A stretch of 64,000 bases of DNA from contig NZ_JAVTSS010000001.1 in NCBI RefSeq assembly GCF_032678705.1, positions 620,001 to 684,000 of the forward strand, read 5' to 3'. The stretch is from Pedobacter frigiditerrae. GTDB lineage: Bacteria; Bacteroidota; Bacteroidia; Sphingobacteriales; Sphingobacteriaceae. This document shows, one piece after another, positions 57,601 to 64,000 of this stretch. The position numbers and the translations under genes were made by a program. The first letter of the stretch is position 1. Each line of letters starts with the position of its first letter. The notes beneath the pieces are model-generated. The model saw only the letters and a list, made by a program, of their open reading frames with translations, was not told where the DNA came from and ran no database searches.

Positions 57601-60600
57601 TATTTCCGCTTGAAAAACCATTAATTTGTAAGGCATTTCCAACACTTGCTAAGCCAGCTGGGTCAGTTGAATCGTGACCAAAAGTAGTTGTACATCCCCA
57701 CGTTTGAGCACCTGTTACACTATATTGATAAAAACCATCAGATAAGGCAGAGCTTCCAACAGTTGTGCAATTCTCAAAACTAAATGCAGTTTGATTTGGG
57801 TCTATGCCTGGGCCTGTTAAAGTTACATTTTGTGAAGTTGCACCTGCACTGGCGTGTAAAATTGTACCAGTTGCATTACCAGCACTTGTTGGATTAAACT
57901 TTACATAAACCGTTTGGTTGGTTGCTAAATCAACTACCGTATAGCTTAAAGAAGTAGAAAATGTGCTATTGTCTTTAGAGATAGAAAAAGGTGCACTAAC
58001 CGTTACTGTTGTCGCATTTGTTAAGTTGCCAGCAGATAATACATAAGTTTTAGCAGCAGAAACAGTGTTTATAGCTTGATTACTAAAAGCTAATGTTTTT
58101 GGTGTAGTACTTAAATATGGTCCGGATAGTGATGCAGGCTCTGTACTTGTAGCGTTTTGGGGCATTGCTACTTTACTTACAAAGTTTAATGAATTGTCAT
58201 CGGTATCATATCCATTTCCACTAAATTCTTCACTGCCGCCAACACCTAAACTAATTGCGTCTGATGTTGCACTTGCTTTACGCTCAACAGAAAATGTTGC
58301 AGATGGAACAGGGGCAGGACCAGTTCCTTCAAAACTATTTGCAGTTGCACCATAACCTACAAAATCTATAATCTGTGTTCCAGTAGGTAAGCTTCCTGTT
58401 TGTGCAGTAGCCACATTTGCCAATAGAACTTTACCGGCACCAGCTGCCATTGCAATTGTTCCAGTTCTATCAGCTGTTGGTAAATTAGTTGTCCCAGCAG
58501 TACCAGCGGCTTGTTGTACCAAATAGAAACTTTTAGGGGCAATAGTGCCTGTTAGGGTAGTTACTTGCCAAGAAGTACCAGTAGCACTTGCATACTGTAC
58601 CGACCAACCTGTTAAATCTACAGCACTTAGTGTTGGGTTATATAGTTCTATGAAATCGTTTTTGTAAACCGAACCGCTATTGCCACCACCGCCATAAACT
58701 TCACTAATTACAACATGATTTGCTCCAGTTGGTTCTTTAACTAATGAGTTTTGAGGATTTGGAGCAGTTACTACAAAATCTGCGCTGTTTACATCTGTAT
58801 CTCTTCCATTTCCGTCAAATTCTTCGGCACCGCCAACAGCTAAACTTGCAGCTGTAGATGTTGCACTTGCTTTACGTTCTACGGATGTAGTGTTAGAGAT
58901 TACAGCAGTTGGCGTTCCTTCAAAACCTGTAGCTGTTGGACCGAAACCAACTTTATCTACCACTGCGGCACTAGCTGGATTAGCTCCTGTTAAAGCCACA
59001 TTAGCATTGCTTAAAATTACTTTTCCGGTTGTGCCAGATAAAGCCAAAGTTCCAATTACATCTGGTGTTGGCAAGTTAACTGTGCCTCCTGTTCCTGCGG
59101 CAGACTGTATTAAATAGAAACTTTTAGCAGGAATACTTCCTGTTAAGTCTGTTTTAGCCCAAGTTCCAGTTCCTGTGGCACTAGTATATTGAACAGACCA
59201 ACCTGTTAAATTTACGGCAACATTATCTGGGTTATACAATTCGATGAAATCGTTTTTGTAAGTTGCTCCAGCGTTACCACCGCCACCATAAACCTCACTT
59301 ATTACAACATGCACTGGTGCAGCTGGTGGTGTTGTGCCCACACCTGTTAGTATTACAATCTTTGTACTTGAACCCGAACTTGCATTAAAAGCATTTTCGG
59401 TAAAAGTTCCAATTGCAGTTGGGCTAAAACGAACATACACAGTTTTACTAGTTGCCAACTCGGCGATAGTATAATTAATAGAAGTACTAAATGTAATATT
59501 ATCTTTAGAAATTGCAAATGGAGCACTTGTGCTTACAGTTACGTTATTTGTTAAATTGGAAGCAGATAAGTTATAGGTTTGTACAGTAGAAGTTGTACCT
59601 GTAGCTTGATTTCCAAAATTTAATGTTCCTTGATCTACAGTAATAACCCCAGTTTGGCCAACGCCTAAGAGAGAAACTGTTGGGGAAACGGCAGCACCGC
59701 CACCAGATATATTTATAACTTCATTAAATGTTCCCGTTGCCGTAGGTGTAAATTTAGCATAAACAGTATTACTTCCTGTTAGTTCTGCATTGCTGTAGTT
59801 TAAAGAGGTGCTAAAAGTACCACCAGAAGTTTTAGAAATACTAAAAGGTGCAGTTGTAGTTAGGTTTACGGCTGTTCCATTAAGATTAGCAGAATTTAAA
59901 ACAAAGCTGTTTTCTGCTGATGATGTATTTACTTGTTGTGTGTTAAAATCTAAAGAGGTAGGAGTTGTTGATAAAGTTGGCACTACCGTTGCCCCAGAGG
60001 TAAAGGTTAGGTTAAAATTATCAATACCTGTTGTTGGTCTGTTTCCAGAACCAGTTGATGTTGATAATGCTACAATTCTAATCCATACTGGTCCTGCGTT
60101 ATTGTCTAATGCTGTTCCAAAATCTACGTTTATGGTGTTATTAGTAAATAACGAACCGCCTGTTGTTAAGGTTCCAGTTGCTGTTGCAGTTGTAAATGTT
60201 GTTGGTGTAGCACCAAATCCGTAATCAACCGACCAAGTTACTACTCGTGGCGAGCTCACATCTAATGATTGTAGGTCGAAGCTAAGTTTCAATGCTGATT
60301 TTAGAGTTGTATTAGCTAGCTGGAATACAAAAGCTCCGTTTGGGTCGCCAATTGAACCAGTTTGTCTTAAGCCTAAAGCTCTATCTGTTGCTGCAGCTTG
60401 GGTTGCTGTTGTAGCTGCAGAACCTGCTGTTGCAGACGCAAAATTCTTAAATGCACCTGTAGTGTTGTTCCAAGCAGTTGCAGCCGTTGTTAAAATTGCT
60501 GCTGTACCTAAGTTGCTCGAACTTGCTCCAGTTCTTACTGTAAAACCATTTGGTAATGCTGTGCCTAATCCACTAAATTCTTCCTTATAAGGTGAAGTGG

Positions 60601-60670
60601 TTAACGTTACTTGAGCAAATAGTTGAATAGAAAAAAGTAAGAATGAGGTAAAGAGTAGAAGTTTTCTCAT
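54641..60670 (-). CDS. type IX-secreted multidomain protein with EEP nuclease and two LTD domains (ExeM-like)
   Basis: 2009 residues; I choose ATG at 60670 (MRKLLLFTSFLLFSIQLFAQ, a clean signal peptide) over one 18 nt upstream. Order: N-terminal beta domain (about 20-225); two ASPM/Hydin-like repeats (about 235-450); two lamin-tail domains (about 453-643 and 653-840), both starting HVVISEVYGGGGN; a third repeat; a choice-of-anchor-J-like domain (about 965-1140); a fourth repeat; an endonuclease/exonuclease/phosphatase domain (about 1255-1540) with VVNWNIEWFG, LAEVVD, MEIHAKAN, ILGDFNDV and TTDHYP; Ig-like repeats; and the CHU_C sorting tail (ILTPNGDGKNDKFTI ... FKGYITIIRN). LTD plus EEP is the layout of secreted ExeM-type nucleases; all key catalytic motifs appear intact. 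Confidence 0.9.
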   Translation of the reverse strand: MRKLLLFTSFLLFSIQLFAQVTLTTSPYKEEFSGLGTALPNGFTVRTGASSSNLGTAAILTTAATAWNNTTGAFKNFASATAGSAATTATQAAATDRALGLRQTGSIGDPNGAFVFQLANTTLKSALKLSFDLQSLDVSSPRVVTWSVDYGFGATPTTFTTATATGTLTTGGSLFTNNTINVDFGTALDNNAGPVWIRIVALSTSTGSGNRPTTGIDNFNLTFTSGATVVPTLSTTPTSLDFNTQQVNTSSAENSFVLNSANLNGTAVNLTTTAPFSISKTSGGTFSTSLNYSNAELTGSNTVYAKFTPTATGTFNEVINISGGGAAVSPTVSLLGVGQTGVITVDQGTLNFGNQATGTTSTVQTYNLSASNLTNNVTVSTSAPFAISKDNITFSTSINYTIAELATSKTVYVRFSPTAIGTFTENAFNASSGSSTKIVILTGVGTTPPAAPVHVVISEVYGGGGNAGATYKNDFIELYNPDNVAVNLTGWSVQYTSATGTGTWAKTDLTGSIPAKSFYLIQSAAGTGGTVNLPTPDVIGTLALSGTTGKVILSNANVALTGANPASAAVVDKVGFGPTATGFEGTPTAVISNTTSVERKASATSTAASLAVGGAEEFDGNGRDTDVNSADFVVTAPNPQNSLVKEPTGANHVVISEVYGGGGNSGSVYKNDFIELYNPTLSAVDLTGWSVQYASATGTSWQVTTLTGTIAPKSFYLVQQAAGTAGTTNLPTADRTGTIAMAAGAGKVLLANVATAQTGSLPTGTQIIDFVGYGATANSFEGTGPAPVPSATFSVERKASATSDAISLGVGGSEEFSGNGYDTDDNSLNFVSKVAMPQNATSTEPASLSGPYLSTTPKTLAFSNQAINTVSAAKTYVLSAGNLTNATTVTVSAPFSISKDNSTFSTSLSYTVVDLATNQTVYVKFNPTSAGNATGTILHASAGATSQNVTLTGPGIDPNQTAFSFENCTTVGSSALSDGFYQYSVTGAQTWGCTTTFGHDSTDPAGLASVGNALQINGFSSGNILNQDWLISPALNLSNMTYAVLSFWTRSAFSGDKLQLKVSTNYTGTGDPSLATWTNIDGKFPESGSDVWTKSGNIDLSTYKALPVYVAFVYNSSTSSASRWTVDDFAVTNSLTPPPVDITISNTSLNFGFQASGTTSAEKTFGFSAGNLTGDVTLTAPTNFTIASTSGGTFGPSVTYTKAAINNTSPTVYAKFSPTAVNTSYSGNVTIATAGSANKTVTLSGNTFDVANTLEVVNWNIEWFGSPAQDPANDTQQAANVKTIVNNINADVYGLAEVVDTALFRATVLPAGYNVIFSSFGSYADNKLDVDYPSAQKLAFMYRTDIIKPVRTFGVLEDTYNPAVASTSADGTPYKNWSSGRFPFAMEANITINGKTENVYFMEIHAKANTGTPAEQVDSYNRRKGGNLQLKNWIDANLQGKKVIILGDFNDVLNPDKTIAPMPTGTGTSYSDFTNDAANYFPITLPLALAGKQSTAGFNTVIDNVIVNKALNANYIQGTAEVLDGVTSLVTNYSSTTTDHYPIKTRYLFGNGEPTLATIANATVCYSPTNQTIALTGITAGAETTQTTTLSVTSDNANLFDVLTVASTGTTTGAITYRLKNNVAGVANITVTVTDNGGTDFGGVNNTSKTFKLTVNGLATATIAGTTAVPQNATAPTITFTGANGVAPYTFIYNINGATNRTVSTTTGNSVTVTAPTNVVGSFAYNLVSVADANCSQTQTGTATVLIRPLPVATIAGTTVVCINSLSPTITFTGSVGTAPYTFTYSINGGSARTVTTSSTTATVTAPSNVAGTFTYTLVSVADAYATQAQTGSAVVNINTLPVINISGNTSTPISKGTPVMLSATGGVSYSWSPSTDIVTGQGTANLTVRPKQTTTYAVTVTNASGCTSNQSITIAVEEDYKIKPLNILTPNGDGKNDKFTIENIDYYPNNTLKIFDRSGRIVYTKKGYANEWDGTYNGTALASDTYYYILDFGTNISQFKGYITIIRN

Positions 60671-60857
60671 ATAAATTTGTTTATGCACAAATGTATATGA
60701 TAATGGCTGTTTTAAATATTAACTTGTTGTTAATTATTGTCTTTGTGGAAAAATAAAATTAACTCTTAGTGTTTTTAGGCTTAAACCTAGTTTTCGAAAC
60801 AAATTGTGAAGATTTTACGACTTAATGTTAGTAATAATTGATTTTATTAAAGTCTTT

Positions 60858-61478
60858 TTATAAATAATCTTCAATATTTCCCTTGCCTTCTCTTATTACT
60901 TCAAAATCTCCAGAAGTACAATCCACAACTGTTGATGGTTCATTATCGCCATATCCTCCATCAATAACTATGTCCACTAATTCTTGATATTTCTCTTCAA
61001 TTAATTCTGGATCTGTAGAATATTCAATCAATTCATCATCATCTTTAATAGAAGTAGATAAAATAGGGTTACCCAAAGCTTCAACTATTGCCCTCGCAAT
61101 GTCGTTATCCGGTACACGTATACCAACCGTTTTTTTGTTAGAACTTAATAATTTAGGTACATTATTATTCGCATTAAAAATGAAAGTGAATGGTCCTGGT
61201 AGCGCCTTTTTTAATACCCTAAAAACAGTAGTGTCTATCGGTTTAATGAAATCTGAAATATGCCTTAAATCAGAGCAAATGAATGAAAAATTTGCTTTCT
61301 CGGGTTTTATTCCACGAATACGGCAGATTTTTTCAATCGCTTTCTGATTGGTGATATCACAACCTAATCCGTAAACGGTATCTGTTGGGTAAATAATTAA
61401 GCCTCCTTTTTTTAAGACTTCAACTACTTGCTCAATGGCTTTTTCATTCGGATTCTCGGGATATATCTTAATTAACAT
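60858..61478 (-). CDS. threonylcarbamoyl-AMP synthase (Sua5/YciO/YrdC family)
   Basis: 206 residues; ATG at 61478 (MLIKIYPENPNEKAIEQ) is more natural than one 15 nt upstream. It has the YrdC-like core: KKGGLIIYPTDTVYGLGCDI (about 25-44), RGIKPEKANFSFICSD, ALPGPFTFIFNAN and KKTVGIRVPDNDI, followed by ALGNPILSTSIKD. Family members make threonylcarbamoyl-AMP for tRNA t6A; the sub-group YciO has an uncertain role and this short form could be YciO-like. Soluble. Confidence 0.85.
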   Translation of the reverse strand: MLIKIYPENPNEKAIEQVVEVLKKGGLIIYPTDTVYGLGCDITNQKAIEKICRIRGIKPEKANFSFICSDLRHISDFIKPIDTTVFRVLKKALPGPFTFIFNANNNVPKLLSSNKKTVGIRVPDNDIARAIVEALGNPILSTSIKDDDELIEYSTDPELIEEKYQELVDIVIDGGYGDNEPSTVVDCTSGDFEVIREGKGNIEDYL

Positions 61479-61532
61479 ACCCAAAAATAACAATATTAAA
61501 TTGCCTTTGTTTAATATGAAAGGAGATTTAAG

Positions 61533-61560
61533 TCATTTGTACAAATTGTTGTACAAATGA
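61533..61560. promoter_or_regulatory. palindromic operator of the yefM-yoeB pair
   Basis: TCATTTGTACAA at 61533-61544 is repeated as its perfect reverse complement at 61549-61560, 4 nt apart. Both arms contain the TGTACA core described for YefM binding in the Escherichia coli operator. The palindrome lies 38 nt before the antitoxin start. Confidence 0.8.
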
Positions 61561-61597
61561 ATGCGTTTGTTTAAATTTGATTGTTAATTTTAAAGCA

Positions 61598-61855
61598 ATG
61601 GAAATCACAAATTATAGTTCATTTAGACAAAGTCTTAAATCTTATTTGGATAAGGTGTTTGCTAACCACAGCCCGCTTTTTGTAACAAGGGCAAATGGTG
61701 AAGATGTTGTTGTGATGTCTAAAGCCGATTATGACAGTATGCAAGAAACTTTCTATTTGCTTAAGAGTCCTAAAAATGCCCTTAGATTAGAGGAAGGCTT
61801 AGAAGATTACAATAAAGGTTTAGCTAAAAAAAGAGACTTGATAGATAATGGATAA
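61598..61855 (+). CDS. yefM: type II antitoxin, Phd/YefM family
   Basis: 85 residues; I use ATG at 61598 (MEITNYSSFRQSLKSYLD), the usual YefM start, rather than one 21 nt upstream. It has the N-terminal DNA-binding part (SSFRQSLKSYLDKVFANHSP, TRANGEDVVVMSKADYDSMQET) and the neutralising tail NALRLEEGLEDYNKGLAKK. It represses its own operon through the palindrome upstream. The stop overlaps the toxin start by 8 bp. Confidence 0.95.
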   Translation: MEITNYSSFRQSLKSYLDKVFANHSPLFVTRANGEDVVVMSKADYDSMQETFYLLKSPKNALRLEEGLEDYNKGLAKKRDLIDNG

Positions 61856-62102
61856 ATTGTTTCTTGAGGTAGCGTGGGAAGATTATTTATATTTTCTTAA
61901 TACAGATAAAATTATCCATAAGAAAATAAATGCTTTGTTAAAAGAAATCGAACGCACTCCTTTTGAAGGAACTGGTAAGCCTGAACCCTTAAAACATCAG
62001 TATTCCGGATGGTGGTCTAGAAGGATCAATTTAGAACATCGTTTGATTTATAAAATCGAAAATTCATCAATTATAATACTTCAATGTAGGTATCACACAT
62101 AA
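61848..62102 (+). CDS. yoeB: type II toxin, Txe/YoeB family
   Basis: 84-residue mRNA interferase that cuts at the ribosomal A-site. It is easily aligned to E. coli YoeB: VAWEDYLYFLNTDKIIHKKI, ERTPFEGTGKPEPLKHQYSG, WWSRRINLEHRLIYKI and the terminal CRYHT. The catalytic Glu (ERTPFEG), Arg (SRRI) and terminal His (RYHT) are all present, so the toxin looks active. It overlaps the antitoxin gene by 8 bp. Confidence 0.95.
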   Translation: MDKLFLEVAWEDYLYFLNTDKIIHKKINALLKEIERTPFEGTGKPEPLKHQYSGWWSRRINLEHRLIYKIENSSIIILQCRYHT

Positions 62103-62112
62103 GTTTAAATTT

Positions 62113-63750
62113 ATGAGAAAAGCATTTGTTGCCATTGCCGCGTTTTTAGTTGCCTTAACAATTATGTTAGGTTTATATCATCCCTTTTTATGGTGGTCGT
62201 TTATTTTTACGGGACCTTTCGTTTTACTTGGTCTGTATGATTTATATCAGCCTAAACATAGCATTGTAAGAAATTACCCAGTTTTTGGCCGACTTCGTTA
62301 TTTTATGGAAGAGTTGAGGCCAAAGGTTTATCAGTACTTTGTAGAGAGCGATACCAATGGGAAGCCATTTAGTAGATTAAACAGGTCGTTAATATATCAG
62401 CGTGCTAAAAAAGATAACGATACCATTCCGTTTGGTACGCAGCTAGATGTTTATGAAAATGGTTACGAATGGTTAAGCCATAGCATTGCAGCAATTAGTC
62501 ACCACGAATTAGATGTTAACCCAAGGGTAATGGTTGGTGGTCCAGATTGCAAGCAACCTTATTCTGCCAGTATTTATAACATTTCGGCAATGAGTTTTGG
62601 TTCATTGAGCAAGAATGCCATCCTAGCTTTAAATGGTGGTGCAAAAATGGGTGGTTTTGCACATAATACAGGCGAAGGCGGTATAAGCGATTATCACGCA
62701 GGACCTGGGGGCGATCTAATTTGGCAAATAGGTACTGGATATTTTGGTTGCAGAAATCAAGATGGCACATTTAATCCTGATGCCTTTGCAGAAAGGTCCA
62801 AGGTAGAGAATGTAAAAATGATTGAGATTAAATTATCTCAAGGTGCAAAACCTGGTCACGGTGGTATGTTGCCAGCTAAAAAAGTAACACCAGAAGTTGC
62901 AAGGATACGTCTAGTAAAAGAAGGATTCGATGTGAATTCACCTCCTGCACATTCAGCTTTTTCTACGCCATTAGAAATGATGGCTTTTGTAAAACAACTT
63001 AGAGAATTGTCTGGCGGCAAACCTGTTGGATTTAAACTTTGTATTGGCAGAAGAACTGAGTTTTTTGCCATCTGCAAAGCTATGGTAGAAACTGGAATTT
63101 ACGTTGATTTTATCACTGTTGATGGGGGAGAAGGTGGTACTGGTGCTGCGCCACAAGAATTTTCTAATGCTGTAGGTATGCCATTGAGAGAAGGTGTTGC
63201 TTTTGTTTATGATATTTTAAGTGGTTTCGACTTAAAAAAGCACATTAAAATTATCGCTTCAGGTAAAATTTCATCAGGATTCGATTTAGTTAAAAACATT
63301 GCTCTTGGTGCCGATTTGTGTAATTCTGCCCGCGGAATGATGTTTGCCTTAGGTTGCATCCAAGCTTTAGAATGTAATAGCAATACTTGCCCAACTGGTG
63401 TGGCAACACAAGATGAAAGCTTAATGAAAGGTTTAGTAGTGGAAGATAAAACTGTTCGTGTATTTAATTTCCATAGATTAACGGTACAAAGTGCAGTAGA
63501 ATTATTAGGTGCTGCGGGTTTGCGTCACCCTTATCAATTAACTAGGGCTTATATTAATCGTAGGATCGGACAAAATGTAATGCAATCTTATATGGAAACC
63601 TTCCCTTATATTCCAGAGGGTAGTTTGGTTCAAACGCCTTATCCTTCGCAGCACGAATTGGGAATGGCGCTAAGTACTTCGGCTAGTTTTGCCCCAACAG
63701 ATTACAAAGTTTCAGCAATCGATTATCAAACAGCAAGTTCTAATAATTAG
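62113..63750 (+). CDS. FMN-binding glutamate synthase family protein
   Basis: 545 residues with a GltB-central-like FMN barrel fused to an N-terminal membrane part: two helices at about 5-50 (AFVAIAAFLVALTIML, WWSFIFTGPFVLLGLY). The barrel shows ISAMSFGSLSKNAILALNGG, GEGGISDYHAGPGGDLIWQIG, ARIRLVKEGFDVNSPP, the FMN/Asp region VDGGEGGTGAAPQEF and the Cys cluster CIQALECNSNTCPTG. It lacks the glutaminase domain, so it is not a complete glutamate synthase; its reaction is not established. It follows yoeB by 10 bp but with no obvious functional link. Confidence 0.88.
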   Translation: MRKAFVAIAAFLVALTIMLGLYHPFLWWSFIFTGPFVLLGLYDLYQPKHSIVRNYPVFGRLRYFMEELRPKVYQYFVESDTNGKPFSRLNRSLIYQRAKKDNDTIPFGTQLDVYENGYEWLSHSIAAISHHELDVNPRVMVGGPDCKQPYSASIYNISAMSFGSLSKNAILALNGGAKMGGFAHNTGEGGISDYHAGPGGDLIWQIGTGYFGCRNQDGTFNPDAFAERSKVENVKMIEIKLSQGAKPGHGGMLPAKKVTPEVARIRLVKEGFDVNSPPAHSAFSTPLEMMAFVKQLRELSGGKPVGFKLCIGRRTEFFAICKAMVETGIYVDFITVDGGEGGTGAAPQEFSNAVGMPLREGVAFVYDILSGFDLKKHIKIIASGKISSGFDLVKNIALGADLCNSARGMMFALGCIQALECNSNTCPTGVATQDESLMKGLVVEDKTVRVFNFHRLTVQSAVELLGAAGLRHPYQLTRAYINRRIGQNVMQSYMETFPYIPEGSLVQTPYPSQHELGMALSTSASFAPTDYKVSAIDYQTASSNN

Positions 63751-63751
63751 C

Positions 63752-63797
63752 AGCTTTGACAAAGTTCTAGACGTGTTGTAATTACTTTGTCAAAGCT
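63752..63797 (+). terminator. perfect inverted repeat behind the glutamate-synthase-like gene
   Basis: AGCTTTGACAAAGT (63752-63765) is repeated as its reverse complement at 63784-63797 with an 18-nt loop, two bases after the stop codon. There is no T-run; it is a 3'-end hairpin or a dispersed repeat. Confidence 0.6.
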
Positions 63798-63805
63798 TAT
63801 TATAT

Positions 63806-63960
63806 GTCATCCTCGAGCGCTACAGCCTGTACTGAGCTTGTCGAAGTATCGAAGGACATAGCAACATTTTTAGAAAAGCCAATAACTACAATTATTAAAG
63901 TTAGTCCCGCTATCCGTTACAATCTTTTTAATTGTCCTTCGACAAGCTCAGGATGACAAT
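63806..63960. repeat. dispersed repeat (CTTCGACAAGCTCAGGATGACA family)
   Basis: TGTCATCCTCGAGCGCTACAGC, with GAGCTTGTCGAAG following, faces CCTTCGACAAGCTCAGGATGACA at the right (63933-63959), an inverted repeat with about 110 bp between. The unit lies after the last gene of the window, and the last 40 bases hold nothing I recognise. Confidence 0.7.
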
Positions 63961-64000
63961 TAAAAAATATGTTCACTGCTATCGGGTTTAAAATGCAAGG

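Noticed and set aside
58890..60224. Antisense open frames inside the giant secreted protein gene
   Set aside because: They follow from the Thr/Gly/Ala/Val-rich codon pattern of the repeats on the coding strand and contain no recognisable domain.
62113..63750. Complete glutamate synthase large subunit
   Set aside because: There is no glutaminase domain and no small-subunit gene; the protein has a membrane N-terminus and belongs to the short FMN-binding family instead.

Overview
The window looks like a chromosomal segment of a Bacteroidota bacterium, most likely Sphingobacteriaceae (Pedobacter-like). The grounds are low GC with A/T-rich spacers, Bacteroidota-type promoters (TTG about 20 nt upstream of TAnnTTTG) before the tRNA pair and the trp operon, a fused MurF-alanine racemase, a PorP/SprF plus CHU_C-tailed type IX secretion pair, a SusB-type GH97 enzyme, LytTR and NarL two-component systems, and many small palindromic intergenic repeats of a kind typical of this group. 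No phage, CRISPR array, integrase or complete insertion sequence was seen.

Layout. 1-2.8 kb: end of an RND efflux pump and its outer-membrane lipoprotein. 3-3.6 kb: a 2-oxoglutarate dioxygenase. 3.7-10.6 kb: a LytS/LytTR two-component pair divergent from an ABC exporter whose permease is fused to an M1-type metallopeptidase; two direct repeats 21 bp apart in the shared spacer look like a LytTR operator. 10.7-13.6 kb: SRPBCC protein and GH97 glucosidase. 13.9-17.6 kb: glycerol-1-phosphate dehydrogenase, glycerol-phosphate-type transporter and HAD phosphatase. 17.6-20.2 kb: an overlapping operon of a small Cys-motif protein, a polytopic membrane protein and a histidine kinase, with a NarL regulator facing away. 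20.4-23.4 kb: a peptidase-M15-like pseudoenzyme, a 42-residue membrane protein, a lipoprotein/barrel pair and recX. 23.5-28.4 kb: tRNA-Gly and tRNA-Leu followed by an accessory segment (araC, Tat-type aldo/keto reductase, mdaB, small membrane protein, parDE) that carries two copies of an unexplained 120-bp element, each ending in its own strong terminator.

28.4-44.5 kb is mostly core: murF-alr, GH30, DUF502, LOG protein, sodium/solute symporter, recR operon, a Kir-type potassium channel and a Tricorn/S41 protease. 44.5-48.7 kb is a trpDFBA operon preceded by an unannotated 17-residue leader peptide with three consecutive Trp codons and a terminator, a trp attenuator; trpE, trpG and trpC are not here. 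49-53.5 kb: membrane-anchored hypothetical, SnoaL-like protein, GH2 enzyme and NhaA. 53.7-60.7 kb: PorP/SprF protein and a 2009-residue type IX-secreted ExeM-like nuclease. 60.9-63.8 kb: threonylcarbamoyl-AMP synthase, a yefM-yoeB toxin-antitoxin pair with a TGTACA-core palindromic operator, and an FMN-binding glutamate-synthase-family protein.

The most unusual points are the trp leader peptide, the duplicated 120-bp element, the LytTR operator before the exporter-peptidase, the M15 pseudoenzyme, the small-protein/polytopic-protein/kinase locus, and repeat DNA read in frame at the start of an alpha/beta hydrolase. All functional calls are from reading translations and motifs; no database search was run.
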